Source of the DNA: JAIYDQ01 sp034408855
GTDB lineage: Bacteria; Planctomycetota; Planctomycetia; Pirellulales; Pirellulaceae
Reading direction: 5' to 3'
DNA: 64,000 nt
NCBI GenBank assembly: GCA_034408855.1
Contig: JAWXCK010000112.1
Location: 29,064-93,063 of the forward strand
The notes under the pieces: model-generated
Database searches by the model: none
What the model was told of the DNA's origin: nothing
What the model saw: the letters and a program-made list of their open reading frames with translations, nothing else
Part shown: positions 55,114-64,000 of the stretch, one piece after another
How positions within the stretch are numbered: the first letter of the stretch is position 1
Layout: each line of letters opens with the position of its first letter
Position numbers and translations under genes: made by a program

Positions 55114-56601
55114 ATGCGAAACGATTTTCCAAGCCATCCCACACGCCGCGATTTTTTCGGTCGAACGAGCGATGGGCTGTTGGGAGCTGCGTTGACACAC
55201 TTGTTGTGCCATGATTTCTTTGGCAGCACCGCTGCGCTCGCAACCGAATCTGTCGAACCACGCCAAATCTTGTCGACCTCATTCAATCTTAAGCCCAAGC
55301 GACCTCATCATACGCCGACGGCGACATCCGTCATTCAACTATTCATGAATGGCGGGCCGAGCCAGATGGACTTATTTGACCCCAAGCCCGAGCTCAACAA
55401 AATGGATGGTAAACCCTTTCCAGGCAACGTGGAAGAGCTTGGCAACCAGGAAACGTCTGATATCGGTGTGTTGATGGGCGGACAATATAAAATGGCCCAG
55501 CATGGTGAATCTGGGATGTGGATGGCCGATGTCCTTCCACACACATCGCAACTTACCGATGATATCTGTCTAATCAATTCAATGTGGACAGACCACCCGA
55601 ATCACGATAACGCGCTCTATAAAATCCATAGCGGTCGGCTTTTCATGGGCTACCCGACGCTAGGCGCATGGGCAGTCTACGGACTGGGCAGTGAGAACCA
55701 AAACCTGCCAGCCTATGTTGTGCTCAATGACCCGCTGGGCCTGCCGAAAAACGGTACTCGAAATTGGACATCTGGGTTTCTGTCACCGACATTTCAAGGT
55801 ACTCGGTTTCGACCTACCGGTTCTCCCATATTGAATCTTAAACCACGCTATGAGCAGCCGACGTCGGTAACCGAGTCCGCTCGCGAATTACTAAATCGAC
55901 TCGATGAGATCCATCGCACCGATCGTCCGCATCATCCTGAACTGGATGCCCGAATCGAGTCCTATAGTCTGGCCGCGAGAATGCAATTGACTGCTAACGA
56001 AGTTCTTGACCTTTCGCGAGAAAGCCAACATACCCACTCGATGTACGGAATTGGTGACGAGCTGACCGATTCCTATGGTCGTCGTTGTTTGTTGGCAAGA
56101 CGGCTTGTGGAAAGCGGCGTTCGCTTCGTGCAAATGTTTTTAGAGGAACAACCTTGGGATAGTCACGCTGATTTAGCTGCCAATCATCGCGGTGTCAGTG
56201 AGCGAACGGACAAGCCGGTAGCCGGTCTGCTTCGGGATCTCAAGCAGCGCGGCTTGCTCGATTCTACGCTTGTTATCTGGGGTGGCGAGTTCGGAAGGAC
56301 GCCCACAACGCAAAAATCCGACAACGGATTCTCCGGCCGCGATCATAACATGCAGGCGTTCACTTCTTGGATGGCAGGTGGCGGCGTTCGCGGCGGTATG
56401 ACTTATGGTGTAACAGATGACTTTGGACACCAAGTGATTGAAAAACCGGTCAGCGTTCACGATTTCCATGCCACGATTCTGCATACGCTTGGACTGCATC
56501 ACCAGAAACTCTTTTATAACCGAGCTGGTCTTGAGGAACGCTTAACGGGATTCGAACCGCCTCGAGTCGTCACTGATATTTTAAGGACTGCCATGCGATG
56601 A
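55114..56601 (+). CDS. DUF1501 family protein with Tat signal
   Basis: The 495-residue protein is related to the alkaline-phosphatase/sulfatase fold. A twin-Arg signal lies near its start (PTRRDFFGRTSDGLLG). DUF1501 marks are SVIQLFMNGGPSQMDLFDPK, GEFGRTPTTQ, GRDHNMQAFTSWMAGGGVRGG and TLGLHHQKLFYNRAGLEERL. The start at 55114 is the Tat-bearing ATG; an upstream frame runs back through the repeat region and lacks family character. It is the usual partner of the DUF1549/DUF1553 protein. It overlaps the next gene by four bases. Confidence 0.93.
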   Translation: MRNDFPSHPTRRDFFGRTSDGLLGAALTHLLCHDFFGSTAALATESVEPRQILSTSFNLKPKRPHHTPTATSVIQLFMNGGPSQMDLFDPKPELNKMDGKPFPGNVEELGNQETSDIGVLMGGQYKMAQHGESGMWMADVLPHTSQLTDDICLINSMWTDHPNHDNALYKIHSGRLFMGYPTLGAWAVYGLGSENQNLPAYVVLNDPLGLPKNGTRNWTSGFLSPTFQGTRFRPTGSPILNLKPRYEQPTSVTESARELLNRLDEIHRTDRPHHPELDARIESYSLAARMQLTANEVLDLSRESQHTHSMYGIGDELTDSYGRRCLLARRLVESGVRFVQMFLEEQPWDSHADLAANHRGVSERTDKPVAGLLRDLKQRGLLDSTLVIWGGEFGRTPTTQKSDNGFSGRDHNMQAFTSWMAGGGVRGGMTYGVTDDFGHQVIEKPVSVHDFHATILHTLGLHHQKLFYNRAGLEERLTGFEPPRVVTDILRTAMR

Positions 56602-57515
56602 TCCCCCGACGTAAATTCTTGCATCTCACAGCTTCTACCGGAGCGGCCTCCGTTATTGCTGGGAAAAACTTGTGCGCAGAAGAACCAGCGATTCGTCGAT
56701 TGTCAGACGGCGAATGCGATCCTGGCCATGGTTCGGTCGAGCTCCAAATCATAGATACGAACGTCAGTCTATTTCACTGGCCTTTTCGCCGACTTCCACT
56801 CGCTGAAATCGACGCGTTGCGATCAAAACTTCGAGAGCTCAATATTGCCTCAGCGTGGACTGGTTCCTTTGAAGGACTATTGCATCGTGACATTGCCGGT
56901 GTCAATCAACGACTTGCCGAAGCATGTCGCTCTCATACGGAGCTGATTCCGATAGGTTCCTTGAATCCCATCCTGCCGGACTGGAAGAACGACCTGCGGA
57001 TATGCGTTGAAGCTCATCGGATGACAGGCGTTCGCCTTTATCCGAACTATCATGGCTATTCATTGAACGATACGCGTTTTCGAGAGTTCTTGGATTCGGC
57101 TACGCAGTCCGGGCTGTTCGTGCAAATCGCCATTTCACTGGAAGATACCCGCACGCAACACCCGAGTTTCCAAGTTGCTGACGTCGATCCCGAACCGTTA
57201 GTCGAGCTCCTACCAAAAATTCCTAACGCTCGCATACAGCTTCTCAACTATCGCCCTAAGGCTCTGGTGCTCGAACGATTGGCTAAAATTTCTGGCTTGT
57301 CTTTTGATATCGCGAGAATCGAGGGGACGGATGGGGTTCCTTTGTTAGTGAAAAAGTGTTTGGCAGGCTCGGTCATGTTCGGCAGCCACGCTCCTTTTTT
57401 GATTCCCGAAGCTGCATTGATTCGCGTTCATGAGGCGAGTCTCACAGATGATGCAATGCTAAAAGCCATCCTCTGGGGAAATGCGCATCGTTTTGCGAGA
57501 AGGAATAACTCGTGA
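56598..57515 (+). CDS. Amidohydrolase-2-like protein with Tat-like signal
   Basis: This is a 305-residue protein. It begins MIPRRKFLHLTASTGAASV, a twin-Arg export signal ending near residue 25. The rest is an amidohydrolase-2 (TIM-barrel) pattern: IIDTNVSLFHWPFR, LIPIGSLNPILPDW, TGVRLYPNYHGYSLND and SVMFGSHAPFLIPEAALI. The HxH near the start of the barrel, found in most metal-dependent members, is replaced by NVSLFHW, so the metal site may be altered. It overlaps DUF1501 (ATGA) and the next gene (GTGA), showing an operon. Confidence 0.78.
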   Translation: MIPRRKFLHLTASTGAASVIAGKNLCAEEPAIRRLSDGECDPGHGSVELQIIDTNVSLFHWPFRRLPLAEIDALRSKLRELNIASAWTGSFEGLLHRDIAGVNQRLAEACRSHTELIPIGSLNPILPDWKNDLRICVEAHRMTGVRLYPNYHGYSLNDTRFREFLDSATQSGLFVQIAISLEDTRTQHPSFQVADVDPEPLVELLPKIPNARIQLLNYRPKALVLERLAKISGLSFDIARIEGTDGVPLLVKKCLAGSVMFGSHAPFLIPEAALIRVHEASLTDDAMLKAILWGNAHRFARRNNS

Positions 57516-58369
57516 AACCTGACGCTATGCACCTCGGACTGCCATCGTCGGAGAAATTGAAGGAATATCGAATTTGGGATTCGTACTTCACTCCGTCGCT
57601 TTCGCATCCTGGAGCAGATGGCAGTAGCGGGCTGTTCGCCGACATCGAACGATCACTCCCGGCCATTCGCAAAGCGCGATTTGAAAAACTGTGCTACTTT
57701 GCACACGTCGGAATTGGCACGACAACGGATGCCGGCTACGAACAGAGGGTTCAAAAAAATCCGGATATCGTGTTGAAACCGTTAGAACGATGGCAAGATC
57801 TCCTGCTAGGGATGATCCAACTGAATCCGAACAACGTCCCCGCCTCTCTAGATGCGCTAAACCAATGGCTTCGAGATGGTCCAATGCTGGGAGTCTATTT
57901 TCCTGGAAGCGGGCCAGGTGCGCTGACCTGTACGCATCGGAATTTCCATCCTTTGGTCGAACGCATTGCGCAATTGAAAGGCATTGTTATGCAGCACACG
58001 TGGTTTAAGACCGGCGGTAAGCAAGGAGCGGGAGAATCGACGCCGCTAGAACTTGCCGAGTTAGCGTCCAAGTTTCCGGAGCAGAAGTTTCTGTGTGCGC
58101 ATGCAGGCGGCGAATGGGAGAACGGTATTCGAGCCGTTCGCGATTCACCAAACATATTCGTCGAGACTTCAGGTTTTGATTCGACCGCCGGTTTTTTAGA
58201 GATGGCCGTAAGAGAACTCGGGGCAGAACGCATCGTTTTTGGCAGCCACCTACCGACTCGTTCCTTGGGGACCGAACTGGCGAAAATTACGACCGCCGCA
58301 ATTTCAGACGAAGATCGCAAGAAGATACTTGGCGAAAATTACCGCAAGCTCATAAAAGTTGCAATGTGA
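57512..58369 (+). CDS. Amidohydrolase-like metal-dependent hydrolase
   Basis: This 285-residue protein starts with GTG in a four-base overlap with the previous stop. It has a TIM-barrel pattern: YRIWDSYFTPS, GMIQLNPNNVPASLDALNQW, MLGVYFPGSGP, VMQHTWFKTGGKQGAG, FLCAHAGGEW (His-x-Gly), IFVETSGFDSTAGFLEMAV and IVFGSHLPTRSLGTELAKI. It has no signal peptide, unlike its Tat-bearing neighbour, with which it shares the same overall fold; the two may form a hetero-pair. Partner and substrate are unknown. Confidence 0.8.
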   Translation: MKPDAMHLGLPSSEKLKEYRIWDSYFTPSLSHPGADGSSGLFADIERSLPAIRKARFEKLCYFAHVGIGTTTDAGYEQRVQKNPDIVLKPLERWQDLLLGMIQLNPNNVPASLDALNQWLRDGPMLGVYFPGSGPGALTCTHRNFHPLVERIAQLKGIVMQHTWFKTGGKQGAGESTPLELAELASKFPEQKFLCAHAGGEWENGIRAVRDSPNIFVETSGFDSTAGFLEMAVRELGAERIVFGSHLPTRSLGTELAKITTAAISDEDRKKILGENYRKLIKVAM

Positions 58370-58383
58370 ATTCAGCAATCAGG

Positions 58384-58827
58384 CTATTCTGGAGTTGTTA
58401 CGCTACAAGCAAAATCAAGCCTGGCTACCAGCTTGCCATGCGCTGTTATTTTTCCGGTCATGAAGTAGGCTGTCGATACGATTTCGTTGAGCGTCACTTC
58501 GATTTGAATTGTATCTCCCGGCCGAACCATGCGTTTGAATTTTACTCCGTCCATTCGGGTCGCGATGGGAATCGCGTTTTCTTTCGGCGTAAACTGACTC
58601 AATAGAATTGCGCCGCTTTGAAGGCAGCATTCACACAGGATTACGCCAGGCACAAGCGGAAAGCCTGGAAAGTGTCCTTGAACAAAGAAATCAGTATCGG
58701 AAAACGTTTTACGGCAAATGATCTGCTTCTCGCTTTGCTCGACGATTTCGTCTACCAAAAGCATCGGCGAGCGATGCGGGATCGCAGCTTCGATCGACTT
58801 TGATTGGGAAGAGGCACTACCGGACAT
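58384..58827 (-). CDS. 3-hydroxyacyl-ACP dehydratase, FabZ-like
   Basis: This 147-residue hot-dog fold protein is likely to dehydrate 3-hydroxyacyl-ACP in fatty-acid elongation. The catalytic region is QGHFPGFPLVPGVILCECCLQ with the His and Glu typical of FabZ. The N-terminus IPHRSPMLLVDEIVE is the FabZ start. The VKFKRMVRPGDTIQIEV segment closes the fold. AAGGA lies ten bases upstream of the ATG. It is convergent with the hydrolase operon, 14 bp apart. Because other hot-dog dehydratases look alike, the role in a different acyl-chain pathway is possible. Confidence 0.88.
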   Translation of the reverse strand: MSGSASSQSKSIEAAIPHRSPMLLVDEIVEQSEKQIICRKTFSDTDFFVQGHFPGFPLVPGVILCECCLQSGAILLSQFTPKENAIPIATRMDGVKFKRMVRPGDTIQIEVTLNEIVSTAYFMTGKITAHGKLVARLDFACSVTTPE

Positions 58828-59178
58828 ATTCTAGAATCCTTCGAGGGCTACTTTGAAGTGGAATCGCACAGGAAAAAGCACAAAATCGACCGTGCTTATA
58901 CGCACAGTGAATCGGATTGCGGAGAATACTATGGATTGTGAATGAATGTAGCGACTCTACCAGTTTTTCAGGCTAATCGCGACATAAAAAACGGTCGCAA
59001 CGATTGTAGGGCCACACAACCTGCCCATCTATGCATATTGAATCGCTAAACTCGGACTTTTTGCGTGGTGAAGTGACGCCTCCGACCTTCTGCAAGGTTC
59101 TCTAAACCGCCTTCATATTAATTTCGTGGTAACTTTTCATATCGACATGAGAAAAAGGGGCTTAAGAATTATTTTTTG
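58828..59178. other. Intergenic region between divergent fabZ and Hpt genes (351 bp)
   Basis: No reading frame, RNA gene or repeat is supported. It must hold promoters for both directions. GCGAC/GTCGC arms at 58979 and 58994 could form a weak 5-bp stem; I do not give it a role. Confidence 0.5.
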
Positions 59179-59556
59179 ATGACGTGTAATATGCGCCTAA
59201 TAGACAACTCACGAATCGTCTCGATCGACCGAGAAAAATTGCTCGAACGCTGTTTGGGGATTGGCTCGTTCGCCGATAAACTAGCACACGCCTTTATATC
59301 GACCTTGCCGATCGAAAGAAAGGCTTTGCGAGAAGCTGTCGCGTCGAACGATTTAACGCAAGTCGCAAAGCAGGCACACCGAATGAGAGGCTCCGCGTCG
59401 AATCTTTGTGCAGTCGAACTTTCCACAGCCGCTGAAGCCGTCGAATCGGCTGCGCGAAGCGAATGTGAAGACAATGTTTTGAGACTTTTCAACGACGTTG
59501 AATCGGCGATCGATCGGCTCCTCACTGAATTCGAGAACAGTGACTCAACGCCATGA
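59179..59556 (+). CDS. Histidine phosphotransfer (Hpt) protein
   Basis: This ~125-residue four-helix protein carries the Hpt motif QAHRMRGSASNL; the His in it (residue 67) would accept and pass a phosphoryl group. The rest of the helices are FADKLAHAFISTLPIERKALREAV and VESAIDRLLTEFE. The ATG used is at 59179; a TTG just before and an ATG at 59191 are alternatives. It overlaps the HD-GYP regulator by four bases (ATGA), so the two are made together and should work as donor and receiver of phosphate. No sensor kinase is close by. Confidence 0.88.
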   Translation: MTCNMRLIDNSRIVSIDREKLLERCLGIGSFADKLAHAFISTLPIERKALREAVASNDLTQVAKQAHRMRGSASNLCAVELSTAAEAVESAARSECEDNVLRLFNDVESAIDRLLTEFENSDSTP

Positions 59557-60662
59557 ATCTCGCATCCCATACCACTAATGCTGGCGAACAGCACAAGATT
59601 TTAATCGTCGATGACGATCCGTTAGCACTTGAACTGCTCGAGTTTACGTTGACTCGATTTGGTTACACCGTTCAGACGGCCTCCGACGGGCAATCTGCTT
59701 TAGATCGTATTCGCTGGTTCTCGCCGCGTTTTATCATTTCAGATGTCGAAATGCCTGGCATGTCCGGAATCGAGCTTTGTAAAGCTGTTCGACGACGTCC
59801 ATCCACACAATATATTTATTTTATCCTACTGACGAGCAATTCAGATCCTGAAAGCGTCGTCGAAGGGCTTGATGCCGGAGCCGACGACTATCTATCCAAG
59901 CCGTTTCGACACGAAGAGCTTCGATTGCGATTAGAGGGTGGCAAGAGATTGGTCATGCTAGAAGGTCGAGACATGATGATTTTCTCGCTGGCGAAACTTG
60001 CGGAAAGTCGCGATCAAGATACCGGCAAGCATTTGGAACGAATGCGAGAGTATTCACGAGCGATCGCTACCGAATTAATGCAATGGGGAAAGTATGAAAA
60101 GACCATCGACGCTCAGTATGTCGAATTGCTTTATTTGACCAGTCCCTTGCATGATATTGGAAAGGTCGGAATCCCGGATGCCGTCTTGCTAAAACCCGGT
60201 AAGCTGACGCCCGAAGAATTCGAAATCATGAAGCGACATACGATCATCGGCGGCGAAACACTCATGGCTTCTTCCCAGGTGCACCCCGAAGCAAGTTTTT
60301 TGACGATGGCGTTGGATATTGCCCTGAAGCATCATGAGAAATGGGACGGATCGGGGTATCCCTTCGGCTTGAAGCACGAAGAGATCCCCTTATGTGCGCG
60401 TATCGTCGCATTAGCTGATGTCTACGATGCCTTGACAACAAAGCGAGTCTACAAGCCAGCGTTCTCACACGACGTAGCTTGCGATATCATTCGCCAATCC
60501 TCGGGGCAACATTTCGATCCAGAAATAGTAACCGCTTTCTTTAACATCGAACAACAAATTCAGGATATTCAAGCTGAACTCGATGACGTGCAAGGCAACG
60601 TTGCAATCGTCGAGTTTAGTACGCCTCCGGTGGCTATTCCCACATCTCCCCTGGCTTGCTAA
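59553..60662 (+). CDS. Response regulator with HD-GYP phosphodiesterase domain
   Basis: This is a 369-residue protein. The receiver domain (about 14-130) has the acidic pocket DDDP, phospho-Asp64 in ISDVEMPGMSG and Lys116. The HD-GYP domain (about 140-345) has LHDIGKVGIPDAVL (His200-Asp201), MKRHTIIGGETL, KHHEKWDGSGYP with the GYP triplet (268-270) and LADVYDALTTKRVY, all as in active cyclic-di-GMP phosphodiesterases. It is likely to lower c-di-GMP on phosphorylation by the overlapped Hpt protein. The C-terminal ~25 residues are unique. Confidence 0.95.
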   Translation: MNLASHTTNAGEQHKILIVDDDPLALELLEFTLTRFGYTVQTASDGQSALDRIRWFSPRFIISDVEMPGMSGIELCKAVRRRPSTQYIYFILLTSNSDPESVVEGLDAGADDYLSKPFRHEELRLRLEGGKRLVMLEGRDMMIFSLAKLAESRDQDTGKHLERMREYSRAIATELMQWGKYEKTIDAQYVELLYLTSPLHDIGKVGIPDAVLLKPGKLTPEEFEIMKRHTIIGGETLMASSQVHPEASFLTMALDIALKHHEKWDGSGYPFGLKHEEIPLCARIVALADVYDALTTKRVYKPAFSHDVACDIIRQSSGQHFDPEIVTAFFNIEQQIQDIQAELDDVQGNVAIVEFSTPPVAIPTSPLAC

Positions 60663-60853
60663 AGCGTGTATTAATACATTGCATGGCTCGAAGCAAACGA
60701 ACATTCCCACACATAGCCAAGTCCTCTATTCTTGCCGATTCCTCAGAGTCGCATCTGCGTCTCGATTAGTTGACTACGCCAGGATACGTACCGGAGTCAG
60801 AGGGTAGCCGTTGCACCCTTTGGGGCAAGGCTGTTGGCGTTTCAGCCTGCTAG

Positions 60854-63800
60854 CTACGTCGAAATCGCACCAACATGTTGCTCAATCAGTGCTTCCACTT
60901 CCTTCGACATTATCTCCCATGTTGGCTCGTAAAAAGTCAACATTCGTGACTTGGCATACTCAGAGCCGTACTTCAAAATCCAATCCATGTATGCCTTTCG
61001 CTCGTGATGCCAATAGTACTTATGACGCTCTGCATTAGGTTCACCAATCAAACTCGGGATGTTGTGCAGCATTTTCATTTCAGCCTTGATCCATTCAGCC
61101 GTTCCCGACTGAATTGCATCTCGTAAAACGATGAAGCCAACGTTTAGCAGCATTTTGTAACCGTCATCCAAATCGCTCATCTTAACCTCCACTTTGGGGA
61201 ACACATATGCAGGCAAGAGTTCGGCTCTGAGCGCATTCTCCCACCGCGTCATGCCTTCTTGGACTCGGAACAATCCACCACCAATATCTTCAACAATGAT
61301 TGGGGTGTACTTATTCCAATCAAATGGTCCATGTGCTTCGAGTTTGATAGGGTCGGCAAAGTCTGTTGCGAGTGATGGTCGTAGTTTGGAAACGGTATCG
61401 GTTTCAAATTTCGAACCCGCTCCGATTTGATGTACGATCGCACCGTTCAAGCCATACGTTACTGTAGTGCTGAGACTGGTTATCGAATTGCGATGGTTGT
61501 TGTAGGTTCCAGTTCCCGAGACGGCGACACCGTTATTTTCATTTTATAGTTCCCCGAACCTTGACGTGCATAGTCTACTAATTGGTACGTTAACTCGCCA
61601 ATAATCGCACTACCTGAAGTCGAACCGGAACCCGATGTTACTCGGCTGGTGCTAGCCGTCGATTTATGTTCGTCGATGGTGTGGGTTGTCGAGCTGCCGC
61701 TAAACGACGTATACGGTTCAAATGCATTGCTCCACGGATTCGAAGTCGAAATCTCGTTGCGGGTGTAGACTAAGAACTCGCTACTGTTCGAAGTACCATC
61801 GAGCTGCCATCGAGCTGCCATCGGCCATTGGTATCGATCGACGAGCCGAGTGAAAAGCCGACTTCGAATTTCGTCGTTCCATTTTCGAGTATCGACCCGG
61901 TTAGCGAATGACCATCGGTAAAGGCTCCAACGCCCGATCGATCGTAAGACGACTTGACCGTCATCGAGACGCTCAGCGAACCGGTATGCGAATTAAAATT
62001 AGTTGGCGTCACTCCGTCATCCATCGATTCATCCTCTGAATCGCTATCGTCTTGCGAATCGTCATTCTGCGAATCATCATCTTGTTGGTCATCGCCACTG
62101 CCGTCATCAGACGAATCCGTTCCATCGTTATCGGAGTCGTCATCGTCCCCAGTATCGGGTGGATCGATTTCTAATGCAACTGGAGTTAAAATCCGAGTCG
62201 ATTTCTTTTCGATCGACTCGATCAAAAAATTCGAGAGCGTCGATTCAGCGACGAGTCCCGCGATGATGCCTCCATCGAGTTCATCATTATAGGAACCCAA
62301 ACCTGACGACGAATCGCGGTTGTCGATCGACATGCTTTCTAAGGTTTTACGATCTTCCGTCCAAGTATTGGCTATCGGATCAAGGCTACGATCCAATTTG
62401 CTCTGGGATACTTGGGTATAGAGATGGGAAACCGTACCGGTCCCAAATACGGTTTCGCGGTCGGACGTACGCTGATAGCTGCCGGTTCCGTTTGCGTTAT
62501 AACGGAAAACATAGTCGGAAGACTGGTGGAGCGTATCGATTTCTTTCTTCCAATCCAGTTCGCTCCCCTCGGATGGTAGGTCGCTTTGCGTCGCAAATTT
62601 CCACTTTTGCGACGTAGCGTTGGTATCGTCGATCCGGTTGTTAACAGCGATGGTTGCGATAACATTGGCCGGACCGGCGGACATTTGTTCGGTTCCACCA
62701 AGATTGACGGTCACATTCGACGTAGCTGTCGAATTATTATCTCGATCACCTGAATTTTGCCACTTCTTCGAGGCGGCTTGGTAGTCGTTTTCGGTTGTTT
62801 CGGTCAGTATGCTCTTTCCTAATGATAGAATAGAAAGAGTGCCGGTCAGATTGTCTTGGGTTAATGGTCCTGGCGCAGAAAAAGTGTTCTCGCCATCAAT
62901 CTTGACATTGGAATTTCGATGGCCAATCGTTTGTTTCCATTGCTCGCCAATAAGTTCGCGTGCATTGTTGCCACCGGCATTAAAGTGGCTTTTAACCGTT
63001 TCCGTCATCACGCCGGTCAAATTGTCGGCTTGGTACTTCGAGTTGGCGAACCGTTCGAAGGCAACGATATTACTGAAATTGTCATTTTGGTTGCCGATTG
63101 TCGTCCAGATCATTTCTGGAGCTGGCGCGGTATCGTCAGCATTTTTGGTTTGCGTTGTGGACGTCGCAACAGGAGTCGATCCGTTGCTGACGATGTTGGC
63201 GTGGGCATTAACGCTAAAGGTTCCCGATTCCGTGGCAGTTCCGCTCCAAATCTGTCTCGATGAGGAACCAGCACCAGCACCAGCACCGGCATCCCCATCC
63301 GACGAATCGTCGTCGTTCTCGTCGGAATTGTCATTGGAATCCGAGTCGTCGGAAGTTAAATCGTCATCGGAATCCGAATCATCATCGGACGTATCGCGAT
63401 TCGAATCGATTACCCCATTTCCGGAGAAACCGGAGGCATAGTTGAAATCGATATCGGTCGTAACGTTTCCCGTTGGATCGGACCATTCGGTTTTGTCGTT
63501 AGCAGTCGCGAGCAAAACCATTGAAATCGTCGTTACGGAAAGCGTGTTTTCCGTCGTAGTGGAATTGGCAGTTCCCGAGAATTCAGTATCGCCCTCGATC
63601 CGAGTATAGCTGCCATTTGCTCTTTTTGAAGCATCGGAATCGTCGACGTGAATAAAGTGAAAATTACCGGTCGGCGTGCCAATAGCGTTGCTTTCCAATT
63701 CGGAAACAATCGACTAGTTCGTAGTATCCGAAACGAGGGTATATGAAGTCTGTACGCCATCAAGTTCGATGCCGATCACCGGGATTGTTTCAGCATCGCT

Positions 63801-63887
63801 ACCCGAAACGGATTCTTCTCTCATTTCGAGCGTATCGCCAGCGATGGAAAAATGAAAAACATTAAGCTCTTCCGCAGATTCTGTGGG
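60854..63887 (-). pseudogene. Decayed 3' part of a large repetitive (RHS-like) surface protein with ParB-like C-terminal domain
   Basis: Read on the minus strand, four blocks of one protein lie in successive frames. Block 1 (63887-63717) ends at an in-frame TAG. Block 2 (63698-61770) follows it after six codons in the same frame. Block 3 (61821-61480) is out of frame by an 11-bp tandem duplication. Block 4 (61450-60854) is out of frame again by an insertion near 61520. Blocks 2-3 hold Ser/Thr/Gly-rich repeats (GTATESGTFSV, GTGSYQRTSDRETVFGTGTV, SGSGSTSGSA) and two Asp/Ser-rich linkers, as in the giant planctomycete surface proteins. Block 4 reads TYGLNGAIVHQIGAGSKFE, then WNKYTPIIVED and FRVQEGMTRWENALRA, a ParB/nuclease-like pattern. 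It is non-functional as it stands. Confidence 0.7.
61796..61817 (-). repeat. 11-bp tandem duplication causing frameshift
   Basis: CCATCGAGCTG occurs twice in direct contact (61796-61806 and 61807-61817). With one copy removed the minus-strand frame reads straight on from TNGRWQLDG into TSNSSEFLVYT. With both, the frame changes. It looks like a recent slip event. Confidence 0.9.
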
Positions 63888-64000
63888 TCAAAATTGACTA
63901 TTTATCGTTACGAATAGAAAACCGAAGTTTCAACGGACGCCCGTTTCGCATTGGATTTTTGAGGCATCACTCCGATGTCCAAAGTTGAAGAAAAACAACC

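Noticed and set aside
58425..58450. Palindrome-like GGCTACCAGCTTGCC
   Set aside because: It lies within the fabZ coding end, where conserved residues explain it.
62809..63441. Plus-strand frame rich in Ser/Glu
   Set aside because: Antisense to the Asp/Ser-rich linker of the decayed surface protein; the composition is a mirror effect.
1..64000. tRNA, rRNA, CRISPR, transposase or prophage genes
   Set aside because: No cloverleaf arms, rRNA blocks, regular spacer arrays or transposase motifs were seen on either strand.

Overview
The window looks like chromosomal DNA of a planctomycete, most likely of the Pirellulaceae (Rhodopirellula/Pirellula relatives). This rests on protein families seen almost only in that phylum: a PSCyt1/DUF1549/DUF1553 protein, a DUF1587/1595/1592/1588/1585 protein, a DUF1501 protein, several PQQ-type beta-propeller proteins, a membrane-anchored squalene-cyclase-like protein, a TIGR03032 protein and a membrane-embedded Ser/Thr kinase. 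dnaA is not next to dnaN or gyrB, as is common in this phylum. Base composition is moderate and even, and there is no rRNA, tRNA, CRISPR array, transposase or prophage. Genus is an inference.

Layout. 1-3.1 kb: two exported PQQ-propeller proteins. 3.4-10.5 kb, minus strand: a PII signal protein, a YbjN-like protein, a phosphohexomutase, the pepP-accB-accC group, an exported arsenate-reductase-like phosphatase and a BON protein. 10.8-18.8 kb: a DPP7-like S46 peptidase, a DUF900 hydrolase, dnaA, a GNAT enzyme and a double-PDZ protein. 19-25 kb: a deleted DUF255 gene, tpx, a FIST protein, pyrK, a prepilin-peptidase-like protein without visible catalytic Asp motifs, and a class II photolyase. 25-35 kb: a 3-methyladenine glycosylase, an amidohydrolase, mtfA, a cytochrome/DUF2231 protein, a TIGR03032 protein, a squalene-cyclase-like protein, a DUF1592-type protein and a deleted ThuA gene. 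35-42.6 kb: the pntAA-pntAB-pntB transhydrogenase operon, converging on an mlaE-mlaF-mlaD lipid-transport operon, then fabH.

42.8-50.7 kb: a glycosyltransferase/methyltransferase fusion; a four-gene signalling operon (coiled-coil anchor, degenerate FHA, membrane Ser/Thr kinase, two-TM protein); and a secreted Gly/Ser-rich TPR protein. 50.9-58.4 kb: a tight operon of TlpA-like thioredoxin, PSCyt1/DUF1549/DUF1553, DUF1501 and two metal-dependent hydrolases, probably one export and degradation module. 58.4-60.7 kb: fabZ, then an Hpt protein and an HD-GYP response regulator translationally overlapped. 60.9-63.9 kb: the decayed 3' part of a large repetitive surface protein, broken by small insertions and a stop codon.

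Most interesting points: two genes with their middles cleanly missing but both ends kept; a recent 11-bp duplication that breaks the repetitive surface protein; a PII protein with Phe at both T-loop Tyr positions; the FHA/kinase/coiled-coil operon; the double-hydrolase DUF1501 operon; and several families of short dispersed palindromes between genes.
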